From Myxococcaceae bacterium (lineage in GTDB: Bacteria > Myxococcota_A > Polyangia > Polyangiales > Ga0077539), in contig SCUS01000126.1 in assembly GCA_004297725.1 (NCBI GenBank), positions 58,627 through 122,626 on the forward strand: a DNA stretch of 64,000 bases. Reading direction: 5' to 3'. Below, piece by piece: positions 17,769-26,242 of the stretch; within the stretch, counting starts at the first letter, position 1, and every line of letters begins with the position of its first letter. The notes under the pieces are model-generated. The model saw nothing but the letters and a program-made list of their open reading frames with translations. It was not told the DNA's origin and made no database searches. A program made the translations under genes and the position numbers.

Positions 17769-18521
17769 TCAGCCGCCGGTCTGGACAATGGTCGCGCTGG
17801 CGGCGGCCTGGGTGCGGGCGGCCTCGGCGCGGGCGATGCGGGCGCGGAGGTTGTTCGCGACGGTGCGGGCGGCGTCGACCATCTCCCGGGAGAACACCGA
17901 GGAGGGAAAGGGCAGCCGGGGGAGCGCCAGGAGGGTGAAGCTCATGCGGGTGCGAGGGGTGGGGCCCGGGATGCGCTCGAGGGTGGTGGTGCTCTCGAAG
18001 CGCTCCATGTTGCCGTCGACGGCGTGGCCCACCAGCTCGAGGCGCCCGGGGGTGCGGCGCACGTTCACCCGCACCAGCGCCCACACGACCCCGAGCGAGC
18101 CCCGCAGCGGGACCTGCATGTAGACGTCGGTGTCGGCGCGGTTGCGGCGCACCACGCGCACGTCGCGCACGTGCGGCATGAAGGTGTCGTAGGTCGGGAA
18201 GTCGGTGATCGCTCGGGCCACGACCTCGATGGGCGCGTCGATGATGGTCTCCGAGCGACCGCGGCGCACGCTGAGCCCGGGGACCTCCTCGGAGCTCGTC
18301 ACCACATCGGGAGCCGCAGCGGCCGCGGGGGCCGCGGGGGTCGCGGGGGCCGCGGGGGTCGCGACCGCAGAGGCCGCGGGGCCCTGGGTCACCGCCGCGT
18401 CTCCTGCCGTCGCGGTGGAGGGAGGTGTCTGCGCCATCGCGGCGCCGGGGAAGGCTGCGCCCAGGGACAGCGACAGGCTGACGAGGAGACCTGCGGAGTG
18501 CTTGGGGGCAAGGTGCTTCAT
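17769..18521 (-). CDS. Exported START/SRPBCC-like protein
   Basis: A 250-residue protein starting at ATG 18521, which has AGGAG eight bases upstream; a TTG further upstream is less likely. The signal peptide (LLVSLSLSLGAAFPGAAMA) is followed by a long Ala/Pro/Thr linker (about 30-75). The C-terminal part (about 85-225) has SETIIDAPIEVVARAITDF, DVYMQVPL, GRLELVGHAVDG and TRMSFTLLAL, the pattern of a helix-grip START/polyketide-cyclase fold, which binds hydrophobic ligands. It probably acts in the periplasm or at the outer membrane. The ligand is unknown. It follows the bactofilin gene on the same strand. Confidence 0.8.
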   Translation of the reverse strand: MKHLAPKHSAGLLVSLSLSLGAAFPGAAMAQTPPSTATAGDAAVTQGPAASAVATPAAPATPAAPAAAAAPDVVTSSEEVPGLSVRRGRSETIIDAPIEVVARAITDFPTYDTFMPHVRDVRVVRRNRADTDVYMQVPLRGSLGVVWALVRVNVRRTPGRLELVGHAVDGNMERFESTTTLERIPGPTPRTRMSFTLLALPRLPFPSSVFSREMVDAARTVANNLRARIARAEAARTQAAASATIVQTGG

Positions 18522-18556
18522 CGACAGCTCCTGACGGGGGTAAAGGGGTACGGCAT

Positions 18557-18952
18557 TCAACGATCGGGCGTAGGCATCTTTACCCCGCCCTCGAAGCGCA
18601 CGCCCTTGTCGATGAAAACTTCCGGGGAGGAGATGTTCCCGAGGACCGTCGAGGGAGCGTAGACTTCCACGGTCACGCGCGCGGTGATGTCTCCGCGGAT
18701 GGTGCCTCCGCGGACGATGAGGGTGCCCACGTCGAGGGCGGTGACCGTGAGCTCCGCCTCCTCGCCCACCACCAGCACCCCTTCGCTGAACACCTCCCCG
18801 ACGAAGTGCCCGTCGATGCGCACCCTGCCCTCGAAGGTCAGCTTGCCCTCGAAGCGCGTGCCCCGCCCCAGCAGCGCGTTGAGCTCCCCCGTCGACGCCG
18901 CGATCGCCCTCGCGCTCAGCTCCGCCCCGCCCGTCTCCTCGTCTTCAGCCAT
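18557..18952 (-). CDS. Bactofilin
   Basis: A 131-residue cytoskeletal protein of the bactofilin (DUF583) family. The core from GRGTRFEGKLTFEGRVRID through GDITARVTVEVYAPSTVLGNI (given in parts) shows the regular spacing of a right-handed beta-helix, with Gly and small hydrophobics every few residues. Proteins of this type polymerise without nucleotides and organise cell shape and chromosome ends in myxobacteria. The N-terminal tail is acidic. Its start overlaps the upstream glycosyltransferase stop by eight bases, so they are co-transcribed, which fits an envelope or shape role. Confidence 0.92.
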   Translation of the reverse strand: MAEDEETGGAELSARAIAASTGELNALLGRGTRFEGKLTFEGRVRIDGHFVGEVFSEGVLVVGEEAELTVTALDVGTLIVRGGTIRGDITARVTVEVYAPSTVLGNISSPEVFIDKGVRFEGGVKMPTPDR

Positions 18953-19739
18953 CGAGTTCCCCTCCGCGCTCCAGCGCCGCCGAGCCCGGCAGCCCCAGCC
19001 ACGACACCCTCGCGCGCCCCACGTGCCTCGCCAGCGCCACCGCCAGCAGGATGCGCGGGATCACCACCAGCGCGTCGCGCCACCGCACGCCGCTCGTCTC
19101 GCCCGCGTAGACGGGCCGCACCACCACGTCGACCACCCTCCGCCGCTGCAGCGCCAGCGCGCCCAGCAGGTGGTTGGGGTAGCCGTAGCGCCGCCATAGC
19201 CCGTCGAGGTCGAGCTCCCTCAGCGCCCTCGCGGAGATCACCGTGTACCCGCACTGCGAGTCCCCGACGCCCGGCAGCCCCGTCGCCAGGCGCGTCAGCC
19301 ATGACAGCACCCGGTTGCCCGCGTAGCGCACCGCCGGCATCACCCTCACGCAGTCGGCGTGGCGCAGCCGGTTGCCCTTGGCGTAGTCCGCCCTCCCCTC
19401 GGCCACCGGCGCGGCCAGGGCCGCGAGGTCCGACGGGTCCATCTGCGCGTCGCCCGCCATCACCGCCACCAGCTCGGCCCCTCGGGAGAGCGCCTCCCGG
19501 TAGCCCGTCGCGAGCGCCCCTCCGACGCCGCGGTTCTCCTCGTGGCGCAGCACCACCACCGCGGGGCCGGCCATCGCGGCGAGCACCTCCGCGGTGTCGT
19601 CGGTGCTGGCGTCGTCGATCACCACCGCGAGGTCGACGAAGGGCGGCAGGGTGTCCACCACCCGGCGCACACGCGCCCCGGTATTGAAGGCAGGAATCAC
19701 CACGGCGATCCGTTGGCCGAGCAGCACGATGGCAGGCAT
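18945..19739 (-). CDS. Family 2 glycosyltransferase
   Basis: A 264-residue GT-A enzyme. AVVIPAFNTGARV opens the fold, VVIDDASTDDTAE carries the nucleotide-sugar binding Asp residues, and MAGDAQMDP holds the DxD-like metal site. HEENRGVGGALATGYREAL matches dolichyl-phosphate mannose/glucose synthase-type proteins (DPM1-like). A hydrophobic C-terminal stretch (DALVVIPRILLAVALA) may anchor it to the membrane. Acceptor and donor are unknown. It is the first gene of a run with bactofilin and the START-like protein and is divergent from the triple-receiver gene. Confidence 0.88.
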   Translation of the reverse strand: MPAIVLLGQRIAVVIPAFNTGARVRRVVDTLPPFVDLAVVIDDASTDDTAEVLAAMAGPAVVVLRHEENRGVGGALATGYREALSRGAELVAVMAGDAQMDPSDLAALAAPVAEGRADYAKGNRLRHADCVRVMPAVRYAGNRVLSWLTRLATGLPGVGDSQCGYTVISARALRELDLDGLWRRYGYPNHLLGALALQRRRVVDVVVRPVYAGETSGVRWRDALVVIPRILLAVALARHVGRARVSWLGLPGSAALERGGELDG

Positions 19740-19838
19740 CTACCGCCCGGGGCCCCGAGCCCGCAAGCGCCCCGCTGCGCGACGGGGGGATGGCGGCAGG
19801 GAGGCCGGGCTGTACCTTGCTCGGAGGACCACCCCGCC

Positions 19839-21041
19839 ATGCCAGCCCACGCCTCCCCCCCGGAGCCCGCCGCGCACCCGACGCACGCGCTGCTGCTCGT
19901 CTCGGACGACGAGGCCCTCTCCCGGGCGCTCGACCGCGTCGCCCGGCCTCGGGGCTACCGGGTCGCGCCGGCCCTCGGAGCCCGGTGCCTCGAGCTCGTC
20001 CATGCCCTGCAGCCCGACGCCGTCGTGCTCGACCTCTCGGTGCCCGACGCCGACCCGTGGGTGCTGCTCGATCGGCTGAAGCACGACCCTCGCAGCCGCC
20101 ATGTTCCGGTGCACCTGGTCGGCGCCGGGGCGCAGGGCCACCACGCGCTGGCGAGCGGCGCCCTGGGCTTCCTCGCGAGGCCCGTCGACGACGACGCGCT
20201 CGCCCGGGCGCTCGACGACGCGGCCTCGCTGGTCGAGCGCAACGTGCGGCTCCTGCTGGTGGTCGAGGACGACGGCGGCCGCCGGGAGGACATCGTCGCC
20301 GTGGTCGGAGGCGAGGGCGTGGAGGTCACCGCGGTGGCGGGGCGAGAGGCGCTCCAGGCGATCGCGAGGGGCCGCTACGACGCCATGATCGTGGGCCTCG
20401 ACCAGGCGGGAGGCGGGGGCCTCGACCTGCTGGAGGCGCTCTCCCAGCGCCCCGAGCTGCGGCGCGTCCCGGCGGTCGCCTACGCCCTGGACGCGCTCCC
20501 CGCGGAGGACGAGGCGAGGCTCTCCCGCCTCGAGCGCTCGCAGGTGCTGAGGCCCGCGCGCACCCCTGAGCGCCTCCTGGACGAGAGCACCCTGCTCCTC
20601 CACCGGGCGCAGGCCTCCCTCCCTCCGGCGCAGCGGGAGGCGCTCCTGCGCTCGCTGGAGAGCGCCCCCACGCTGGCGGGCCGCGAGGTGCTGCTGGTGG
20701 ACGACGACCTCCACGACGTCTTCGCCCTCACCGGCCTGCTGGAGCGCCACGGCGTGAAGGTGACCCGCGCGAAGAGCGGCCGCGAGGCGCTCGACCGACT
20801 GGACGAGCGGGGCGACGTCGACCTGGTGCTCATGGACGTCACGGGCCCCGAGCAGGAGGGCTACGAGGCGACCCGGGCGATCAGGGCGAGGGGAGACCTG
20901 GCGAGGGTTCCGGTGGTGGCGCTCACGGCGACGGGGGCTGAGCGGGAGCGGTGCCTCGCCGCAGGCGCCGTCGACTGCCTGGTCAAGCCGGTGGAGCCAG
21001 ACCTGCTGGTCTCGATGCTCCGGGTGCTGGTGGGGTCGTAG
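19839..21041 (+). CDS. Triple-receiver response regulator
   Basis: A 400-residue protein starting at ATG 19839 with GGAGG upstream. It is three receiver domains in a row and nothing else. The first (about 16-130) keeps SDDE and Asp65 but has Arg in place of the conserved Lys (LARPVD). The second (about 136-245) keeps VEDD but has Gly186 where the phospho-acceptor Asp should be, so it should not be phosphorylated. The third (about 283-400) is complete: LLVDDD, Asp333 in LMDV, Thr in ALTATG, and Lys383 in VKPVE. It has no output domain, so it probably relays phosphate or docks with partner kinases. Confidence 0.88.
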   Translation: MPAHASPPEPAAHPTHALLLVSDDEALSRALDRVARPRGYRVAPALGARCLELVHALQPDAVVLDLSVPDADPWVLLDRLKHDPRSRHVPVHLVGAGAQGHHALASGALGFLARPVDDDALARALDDAASLVERNVRLLLVVEDDGGRREDIVAVVGGEGVEVTAVAGREALQAIARGRYDAMIVGLDQAGGGGLDLLEALSQRPELRRVPAVAYALDALPAEDEARLSRLERSQVLRPARTPERLLDESTLLLHRAQASLPPAQREALLRSLESAPTLAGREVLLVDDDLHDVFALTGLLERHGVKVTRAKSGREALDRLDERGDVDLVLMDVTGPEQEGYEATRAIRARGDLARVPVVALTATGAERERCLAAGAVDCLVKPVEPDLLVSMLRVLVGS

Positions 21042-21075
21042 GGAGGAGGCGATCGGGGAGAGCGAGCCGGAGGGC

Positions 21076-22884
21076 TCAGTCGCCCGCGGTGACCGGCGAG
21101 GCGCCCTCGTAGAGGGAGTTGATGGTCGACTCGTAGCGGTTCACCACGTTGCGGCGCTTGAGCGACATCTTCGGGGTGAGCAGGTCGTTGTCGATGGTGA
21201 AGTCTTCGGCCACCAGCGCGAAGTTTCTCACGCGCTCGTAGCCCTTGATCTCGTGGGTGTGCTTGCCGATCTCGTCTCGGAAGAAGGCCATCACCTCGGG
21301 GTGCTGGAGCAGCGCGGGCAGCGGGTCGGTGGAGATGCCCTTCTCCGTCGCCCAGGCCTTCAGCTTCTCCATGTCGGGCACGATGATCGCGACGTTGTAC
21401 GGGCGGTTGGCCCCGTGGACCATCACGTTGAGCACCCACGGCGACAGCTTGATGGCCTCCTCGATCGGCACCGGGACCACGTACTTGCCGTTCTCCAGCT
21501 TGTACTGCTCCTTGATGCGCCCGGTGATGAAGAGGAACCCGTCGGCGTCGACGTAGCCCATGTCCCCGGTGCGGAAGCCGCCGTCCGCGGTGAAGACCTT
21601 CTCGTTCTCCTCGGGCAGGTTGTAATAGCCCTGCATCACGTTGTGGCCGTAGCAGATGACCTCGCCGTGCAGCGGGTCGCTCGCGGCCTCCTTGTCGATG
21701 CTCACCCGGGTGCCCGGGATGGGCTTGCCCACGCTGCCGATGCGCCGCCCCTTCGGGGAATTGCAGGTCGCGATGGGCGAGGTCTCGGTGAGGCCGTAGC
21801 CCTCGTAGACGGTCACCCCGATGTTGTCGATGAACTCGGCCACCTCGCGGGAGATCGCCGCGCCGCCGGAGAACGCGTACTTCAGGTTGGGGCCGAAGAA
21901 GGTGCCGCGCACCTTGGAGAGCACCACCTTGTCGAAGAGCTTGTGCTTGAGCTCGACGAAGGCCGAGCTCTTGCCGTTGTCATGGAGCGCGCGCCGCTCG
22001 GAGGCGTTGGCCATCGCCGCCAGGAGCAGCTTGCGGCGCATCGGAGGCATCGCCTCCATCTTCTTGTTGAGCCCCGCGTAGAGCTTGTTGAAGACGCGAG
22101 GCACGGAGAACACCAGCGACGGGGCGATCTCCGCCATGTTCGCCAGGAGCTTCTCGACGCTCTCCGCGATGGCCAGCGAGGCGCCCATGGAGAAGAGCCC
22201 GTGCAGCTCGACCACCTGCCCGAAGGAGTGCGCCCACGGCAGGAACGACAGCGACCGATCGCCCGGCCCGATGGCGAGCATCTCGTGCATGGCGCTCACG
22301 TTGTTGGCCATGTTGGAGTGCGAGAGCTTCACGCCCTTGGGCTTGCCCGTCGTGCCGGAGGTGTAGATGAGCCCCGCGAGGTCGCTCTTGTCGGGCTTCA
22401 CCAGCGGCGCGGGCGTCTCGGCGCCCCGGCGCAGCAGCGCGGCCATGGTGTCGCTCTCGGTCTCGCTGCCCGTGAAGGTGATCACGTGCTGGAGCGCCGG
22501 ACAGTCGCCGCGCACCTTGAGCACCCGGTCTTTGATCTTGTCGCTCGGGACGAAGCACACCTCGGCGCCGCAGTCGTTGAGGATGTACGCCCACTCGGCG
22601 TCGTGCTGCGACTCGTACATGGGCACGTAGGCCGCGCCGAGGGTGTACGTGGCGTAGGCGCCGATGGCCCACTCCGCGCGGTTGTTGGAGATCACCGCGA
22701 CCCGGTCGCCGGACTTCACCCCGAGGCCCGCGAGGCCCCCGCGGAGGTTGTCGACCTTCTCCTTGAAGGCCCCGTAGGTCATCCACTGCCACTCGCCGTC
22801 GCGCTTCTCGCCGAACAGCGGCGACTGCGCGTAGCGCTTGGTGCTCTCCGAGAAGATCTCCACCAACGTATCGAACTTCGACAT
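21076..22884 (-). CDS. Long-chain acyl-CoA ligase (AMP-forming)
   Basis: A 602-residue adenylate-forming enzyme that activates fatty acids to acyl-CoA. YTSGTTGKPKGVKLSH is the phosphate-binding loop, GYGLTETSP is motif A5, TGDMGYVDADGFLFITGR holds the ribose-binding Asp and hinge, and ENGKYVVPVPIE contains the region of the C-terminal catalytic Lys. It is of the FadD15/long-chain type, lacking membrane segments but usually membrane-associated. GGAGG precedes the ATG by about eight bases. It is monocistronic and convergent with the triple-receiver gene. Confidence 0.93.
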   Translation of the reverse strand: MSKFDTLVEIFSESTKRYAQSPLFGEKRDGEWQWMTYGAFKEKVDNLRGGLAGLGVKSGDRVAVISNNRAEWAIGAYATYTLGAAYVPMYESQHDAEWAYILNDCGAEVCFVPSDKIKDRVLKVRGDCPALQHVITFTGSETESDTMAALLRRGAETPAPLVKPDKSDLAGLIYTSGTTGKPKGVKLSHSNMANNVSAMHEMLAIGPGDRSLSFLPWAHSFGQVVELHGLFSMGASLAIAESVEKLLANMAEIAPSLVFSVPRVFNKLYAGLNKKMEAMPPMRRKLLLAAMANASERRALHDNGKSSAFVELKHKLFDKVVLSKVRGTFFGPNLKYAFSGGAAISREVAEFIDNIGVTVYEGYGLTETSPIATCNSPKGRRIGSVGKPIPGTRVSIDKEAASDPLHGEVICYGHNVMQGYYNLPEENEKVFTADGGFRTGDMGYVDADGFLFITGRIKEQYKLENGKYVVPVPIEEAIKLSPWVLNVMVHGANRPYNVAIIVPDMEKLKAWATEKGISTDPLPALLQHPEVMAFFRDEIGKHTHEIKGYERVRNFALVAEDFTIDNDLLTPKMSLKRRNVVNRYESTINSLYEGASPVTAGD

Positions 22885-22944
22885 GGACTGAACCCTCCAG
22901 CGAACCAGAAATCCCGCGCGACCCTAGTGCAAACCACCGCCCCA

Positions 22945-22974
22945 GCGGAAGGGGGGGGCCGATGCCCCCTCCGC
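22945..22974 (-). terminator. GC hairpin after the 978-residue Cys-rich gene
   Basis: GCGG (22945-22948) plus AGGGGG (22950-22955) pair with CCCCCT-CCGC (22965-22974), a 10-bp stem with one bulged A. It starts about 30 bases past the stop at 23007 on the transcribed strand. There is no T-tract. Confidence 0.45.
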
Positions 22975-23006
22975 CGGGTCTGCTCGTGCCTCTATGGGCC
23001 TCGAAG

Positions 23007-25943
23007 CTATTCCGGGTAGCGCGCGACGTAGGGACGCGCGGGGGTCGGGCTCGCGGTCACCGCGCAGCCGCTCACCAGCGCCGGGGTGAAGGTGCCCGAG
23101 AGGGTGCAGCCCGCCGCGCCGACGCCGGCGGAGAGCCGGATGCGCCCGAGGCCGCCGGTGCCCGCCGCCTGCGTGAGCACGCTCACGTCGCCGCCGCCCG
23201 CGCCGCCGCTCGCGGAGACCACCGCCCCGGTGGCCACCGTGAGCACCGGGGAGGCGAGGTAGATCGCGCCGCCTGATCCGCCGCCGCCGGGACCGCCGCC
23301 GCAGGACTGCCGGCCGCCGCGACCGCCCTGCGCCGCGATGCGCCCGGAGGCGCCCACGGTGATGCTCACCGGCGAGGCCACGCGCACCGCGCCGCCGCCG
23401 CCGCCGCCGCCGGAGCCCTCGTCGCCGCCGCCGCCGCCGCCCGCCGAGCCCGGCCGGAAGGTCGTCGCCATCGTCAGGTCGGCCACCGCCTCGGCGCCGA
23501 TGGAGCCGCCGCCGCCGCCGCCGCCGTGCGCCGTCTGGTAGCCGCAGCCGCTCGCCGCCGCGGGAGCGCGCGTCAGCCCGTTGGAGCCGTCGTAGGCCAC
23601 GTTGCCGCCGCTGGTGCCGCCGCGACCGCCCTGGCCCACGCTCGCGCCGCCCGCGCCCCGGCCCGCCCCGCCGCCGTTGCCGCCCGCGCCGCCCTGGCCC
23701 AGGCAGCCGCACTCGTTGCTCTGGTAGCCGAAGCCGCCGCCGCCCCCGGCGAAGCCGCCGCCGCCGCCGCCGCCGCCGCCGGTGCAGCTCCAGCCGCCGC
23801 CCGAGCCGCCGCCGGTGCTGCCCCGGCCCGCCACCACCACGCCCAGGCGGGAGGTGCCGTCGGCGCCCGGCGAGCCGGTGCCGCCGCCGCCCAGCGCGCC
23901 GAACTGCCCGGTGCCCGCGACCACGTCGCCGCCGGTCGCGCTGAAGACCACGTTGCCCGTGAACCCGCCCTGCGAGCCGTTGCCGTTGTCGACGCAGCTC
24001 GACCCGCGGGCCAGCGCCGCCGCCTGCTCGCCGCCGACGCTGCCGCTCACGTCGATGATCCCGTTGATCACCACCGCGCCGGTCGCCCTCAGGTCGAGCA
24101 CCCCGGTGCCCGTGGTGGTGATGCGCACCCCCACCGGGACGTTGATGGTGGTGAAGTTGTGGATGCCGGGCGACAGCGCGACGTCCGTCGTCGGCGAGAG
24201 CGCCCCTTCGCCCCCGGTGCTGGGGAAGGGGTTGCAGAGTCCGGCCACGCAGGCCCCGCTCCCGCAGCGGTTGCCGCAGGCGCCGCAGTTGTTCGCGTCG
24301 GTGAGCAGCGCCGCCTCGCAGCCGGTGGCCGCGCTGCCGTCGCAGTCGCCGAAGTTCGACTCGCAGGAGGCCACCGCGCAGAGCCGCGCCTCGCAGCTCG
24401 CCGTCGCGTGGGGCAGCGAGCACACGTTGCCGCAGGTGCCGCAGTTGGACGCGCTGGTCGCCAGGTTCGCCTCGCAGCCGTCGCCCGCGGTGGCGTTGCA
24501 GTTGCCGAAGCCGCTGGCGCACACCCCGAGGCCGCACGCCCCCGCCGTGCAGGTCGCCCCGGCGTTGGCGAAGGCGCAGGCGCGGTTGCACATCCCGCAG
24601 TGCGTGAGGCTGCTGCGGGTGTCGACCTCGCAGCCGTTGGCCGCGTTGCCGTCGCAGTCCGCGAAGCCCGCGTTGCAGGTGAAGCCGCAGGTGCCCGAGG
24701 CGCAGCTCGCCGCCGCGTTGGCGCGCGCCGGGCAGGCCGTGCCGCAGGCGCCGCAGTGCGTGAGGCTGGTGCGGGTGTCGACCTCGCAGCCGTTGGCCGC
24801 GCTCCGGTCGCAGTCGCCGAAGCCGGCCTCGCAGGCCACGCCGCAGACGCCCGCGGAGCAGACCGAGGAGCCGCCGGCGGTCGCCCCGCACGCGGTGCCG
24901 CAGGCGCCGCAGTGGGTGAGGCTGGTGCGGGTGTCGACCTCGCAGCCGTTGGCGGCGTCGCCGTCGCAGTCGGCGAAGCCCGTCGCGCAGGTGAAGCCGC
25001 AGGTGCCCGCGGCGCAGGTCGTCGTGGCGTTGGCGCGCGTCGGGCACGCGGTGCCGCACATCCCGCAGTGGGTGGTGCTCACCCGGGTGTCGGCCTCGCA
25101 GCCGTTGGCCGCGCTCATGTCGCAGTCGGCGAAGCCCGGCTCGCAGGTGAAGCCGCAGGCCCCGGCCGCGCAGGTCGACATCGCGTTGGCGCGCGTCGGG
25201 CACGCGTTGCCGCAGGTGCCGCAGTGCGCGAGGGTGGTGCGGGTGTCGACCTCGCAGCCGTTGGCCGCGCTCATGTCGCAGTTGCCGAAGCCCTCGGAGC
25301 ACGAGGCCACGGAGCACGCGCCGACGTTGCACACCGGGGAGCCGTTGCTGATCGTGCAGCTCATCCCGCAGCCGCCGCAGTTGCCGGTGTTGGTGCGGAT
25401 GTCGACGCAGCCGCCGCCGCAGCAGGTCTGCCCCGCGAGGCAGCCGCGCATGGCGTCGCAGCCGGGCACGCACTGGTTGCCCATGCAGCGCTGACCCAGG
25501 GTGCAGTGGTCGTCCACCACGCAGGCGACGCAGGCGCGCGTCGTCGGGTCGCAGCGCGGCGCGGCCACCCCGACGCCGCCGTCGACGGTGGCGGTGGCGC
25601 AGGCGTCGTCGTTGCGACAGCCCGCGACGCAGGTGAAGGTCGCCGGGTCGCAGCGGCGGCCCACGCCGCAGCGGTCGTCGGTGGCGGTGCAGGCGACGCA
25701 GCGGCCGCTCGCGACATCACAGGTCGGGCCGCCGGCGTTGCCCACGCACTCGGAGCTGTTGCGACACGCGGTGACCACGTCCGCCGGGGGGACGTCCATC
25801 GGCCCGAGGTCGCTCACCACATCGACGACGCCGATGTCGCCCCCTGCGTCGACGGGTCCGCCCACCACCGAGGATCCCAACCCGCACCCGGACACCACCA
25901 GGGCCAGACATGCCACCTGCCAACGACCCGTTCTCGCTCTCAT
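23007..25943 (-). CDS. Cys-rich tandem-repeat lipoprotein with Gly-rich C-terminus
   Basis: A 978-residue lipoprotein. The signal ends in lipobox VVSGC-G. A linker rich in Asp/Val/Pro follows, then Cys-rich modules (about 60-190), then about eight tandem repeats of 52 residues (about 200-590) with the pattern GFxDCDxxAANGCEVDTRT, HCGxCGxAC and CAAGxCGFTC. These resemble repeats known from MopE-like and other myxobacterial surface proteins. The last 370 residues are extremely Gly-rich with scattered hydrophobic strands. The first 60 residues, including CGLGxSVVGGPxDAG, are nearly the same as in the paralogue at 27679-30027. It is likely cell-surface; no catalytic motif is seen. Confidence 0.88.
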   Translation of the reverse strand: MRARTGRWQVACLALVVSGCGLGSSVVGGPVDAGGDIGVVDVVSDLGPMDVPPADVVTACRNSSECVGNAGGPTCDVASGRCVACTATDDRCGVGRRCDPATFTCVAGCRNDDACATATVDGGVGVAAPRCDPTTRACVACVVDDHCTLGQRCMGNQCVPGCDAMRGCLAGQTCCGGGCVDIRTNTGNCGGCGMSCTISNGSPVCNVGACSVASCSEGFGNCDMSAANGCEVDTRTTLAHCGTCGNACPTRANAMSTCAAGACGFTCEPGFADCDMSAANGCEADTRVSTTHCGMCGTACPTRANATTTCAAGTCGFTCATGFADCDGDAANGCEVDTRTSLTHCGACGTACGATAGGSSVCSAGVCGVACEAGFGDCDRSAANGCEVDTRTSLTHCGACGTACPARANAAASCASGTCGFTCNAGFADCDGNAANGCEVDTRSSLTHCGMCNRACAFANAGATCTAGACGLGVCASGFGNCNATAGDGCEANLATSASNCGTCGNVCSLPHATASCEARLCAVASCESNFGDCDGSAATGCEAALLTDANNCGACGNRCGSGACVAGLCNPFPSTGGEGALSPTTDVALSPGIHNFTTINVPVGVRITTTGTGVLDLRATGAVVINGIIDVSGSVGGEQAAALARGSSCVDNGNGSQGGFTGNVVFSATGGDVVAGTGQFGALGGGGTGSPGADGTSRLGVVVAGRGSTGGGSGGGWSCTGGGGGGGGGFAGGGGGFGYQSNECGCLGQGGAGGNGGGAGRGAGGASVGQGGRGGTSGGNVAYDGSNGLTRAPAAASGCGYQTAHGGGGGGGSIGAEAVADLTMATTFRPGSAGGGGGGDEGSGGGGGGGAVRVASPVSITVGASGRIAAQGGRGGRQSCGGGPGGGGSGGAIYLASPVLTVATGAVVSASGGAGGGDVSVLTQAAGTGGLGRIRLSAGVGAAGCTLSGTFTPALVSGCAVTASPTPARPYVARYPE

Positions 25944-26044
25944 GAGGGCATCTTGCCCGACCTCCCCCCCGCCGCGAACCCCTCTTCTTCTCAGAATGAC
26001 GGCGGTCTTCCCAGCCGGGGCGGCGGTCCGTATCGTGCGCGGCC

Positions 26045-26242
26045 ATGCAGAGCCCCCCCCTCGACGACCGTACCCTCCGCGCGCTCGTCCGCGCTGCTGA
26101 ATCCCCGCTGACCGCCCGCGCAGTACTGCACTTGATGTACGGCGAGTCGGGCATCACCCGGGCCCTCGGGCTCCCCCTCGAGCCGGGGGACCACCCCAGC
26201 CTGAGCGAGCGCCCCATCGGCCCGGAGGAGCTCTCCAAGTGA
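26045..26242 (+). CDS. Small unknown protein coupled to the amidase
   Basis: A 65-residue cytoplasmic protein with no family that I recognise. It is mostly helical up to RAVLHLMYGESGITRALG and then Pro-rich. Its stop overlaps the GTG start of the amidase gene as GTGA, so the amidase depends on its translation. Length and codon pattern fit its neighbours. It may be a partner or stabiliser of the amidase; that is inference from the coupling only. Confidence 0.65.
   Translation: MQSPPLDDRTLRALVRAAESPLTARAVLHLMYGESGITRALGLPLEPGDHPSLSERPIGPEELSK

Noticed and set aside
18521..18560. TTG start for the START-like protein overlapping the bactofilin stop
   Set aside because: ATG at 18521 has AGGAG at the right spacing and leads directly into a signal peptide.
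23526..26111. Long plus-strand frames opposite the 978-residue lipoprotein
   Set aside because: Same reason: regular antisense of the 156-bp repeats gives long open frames without stop codons. The minus frame has signal peptide and Cys pattern.
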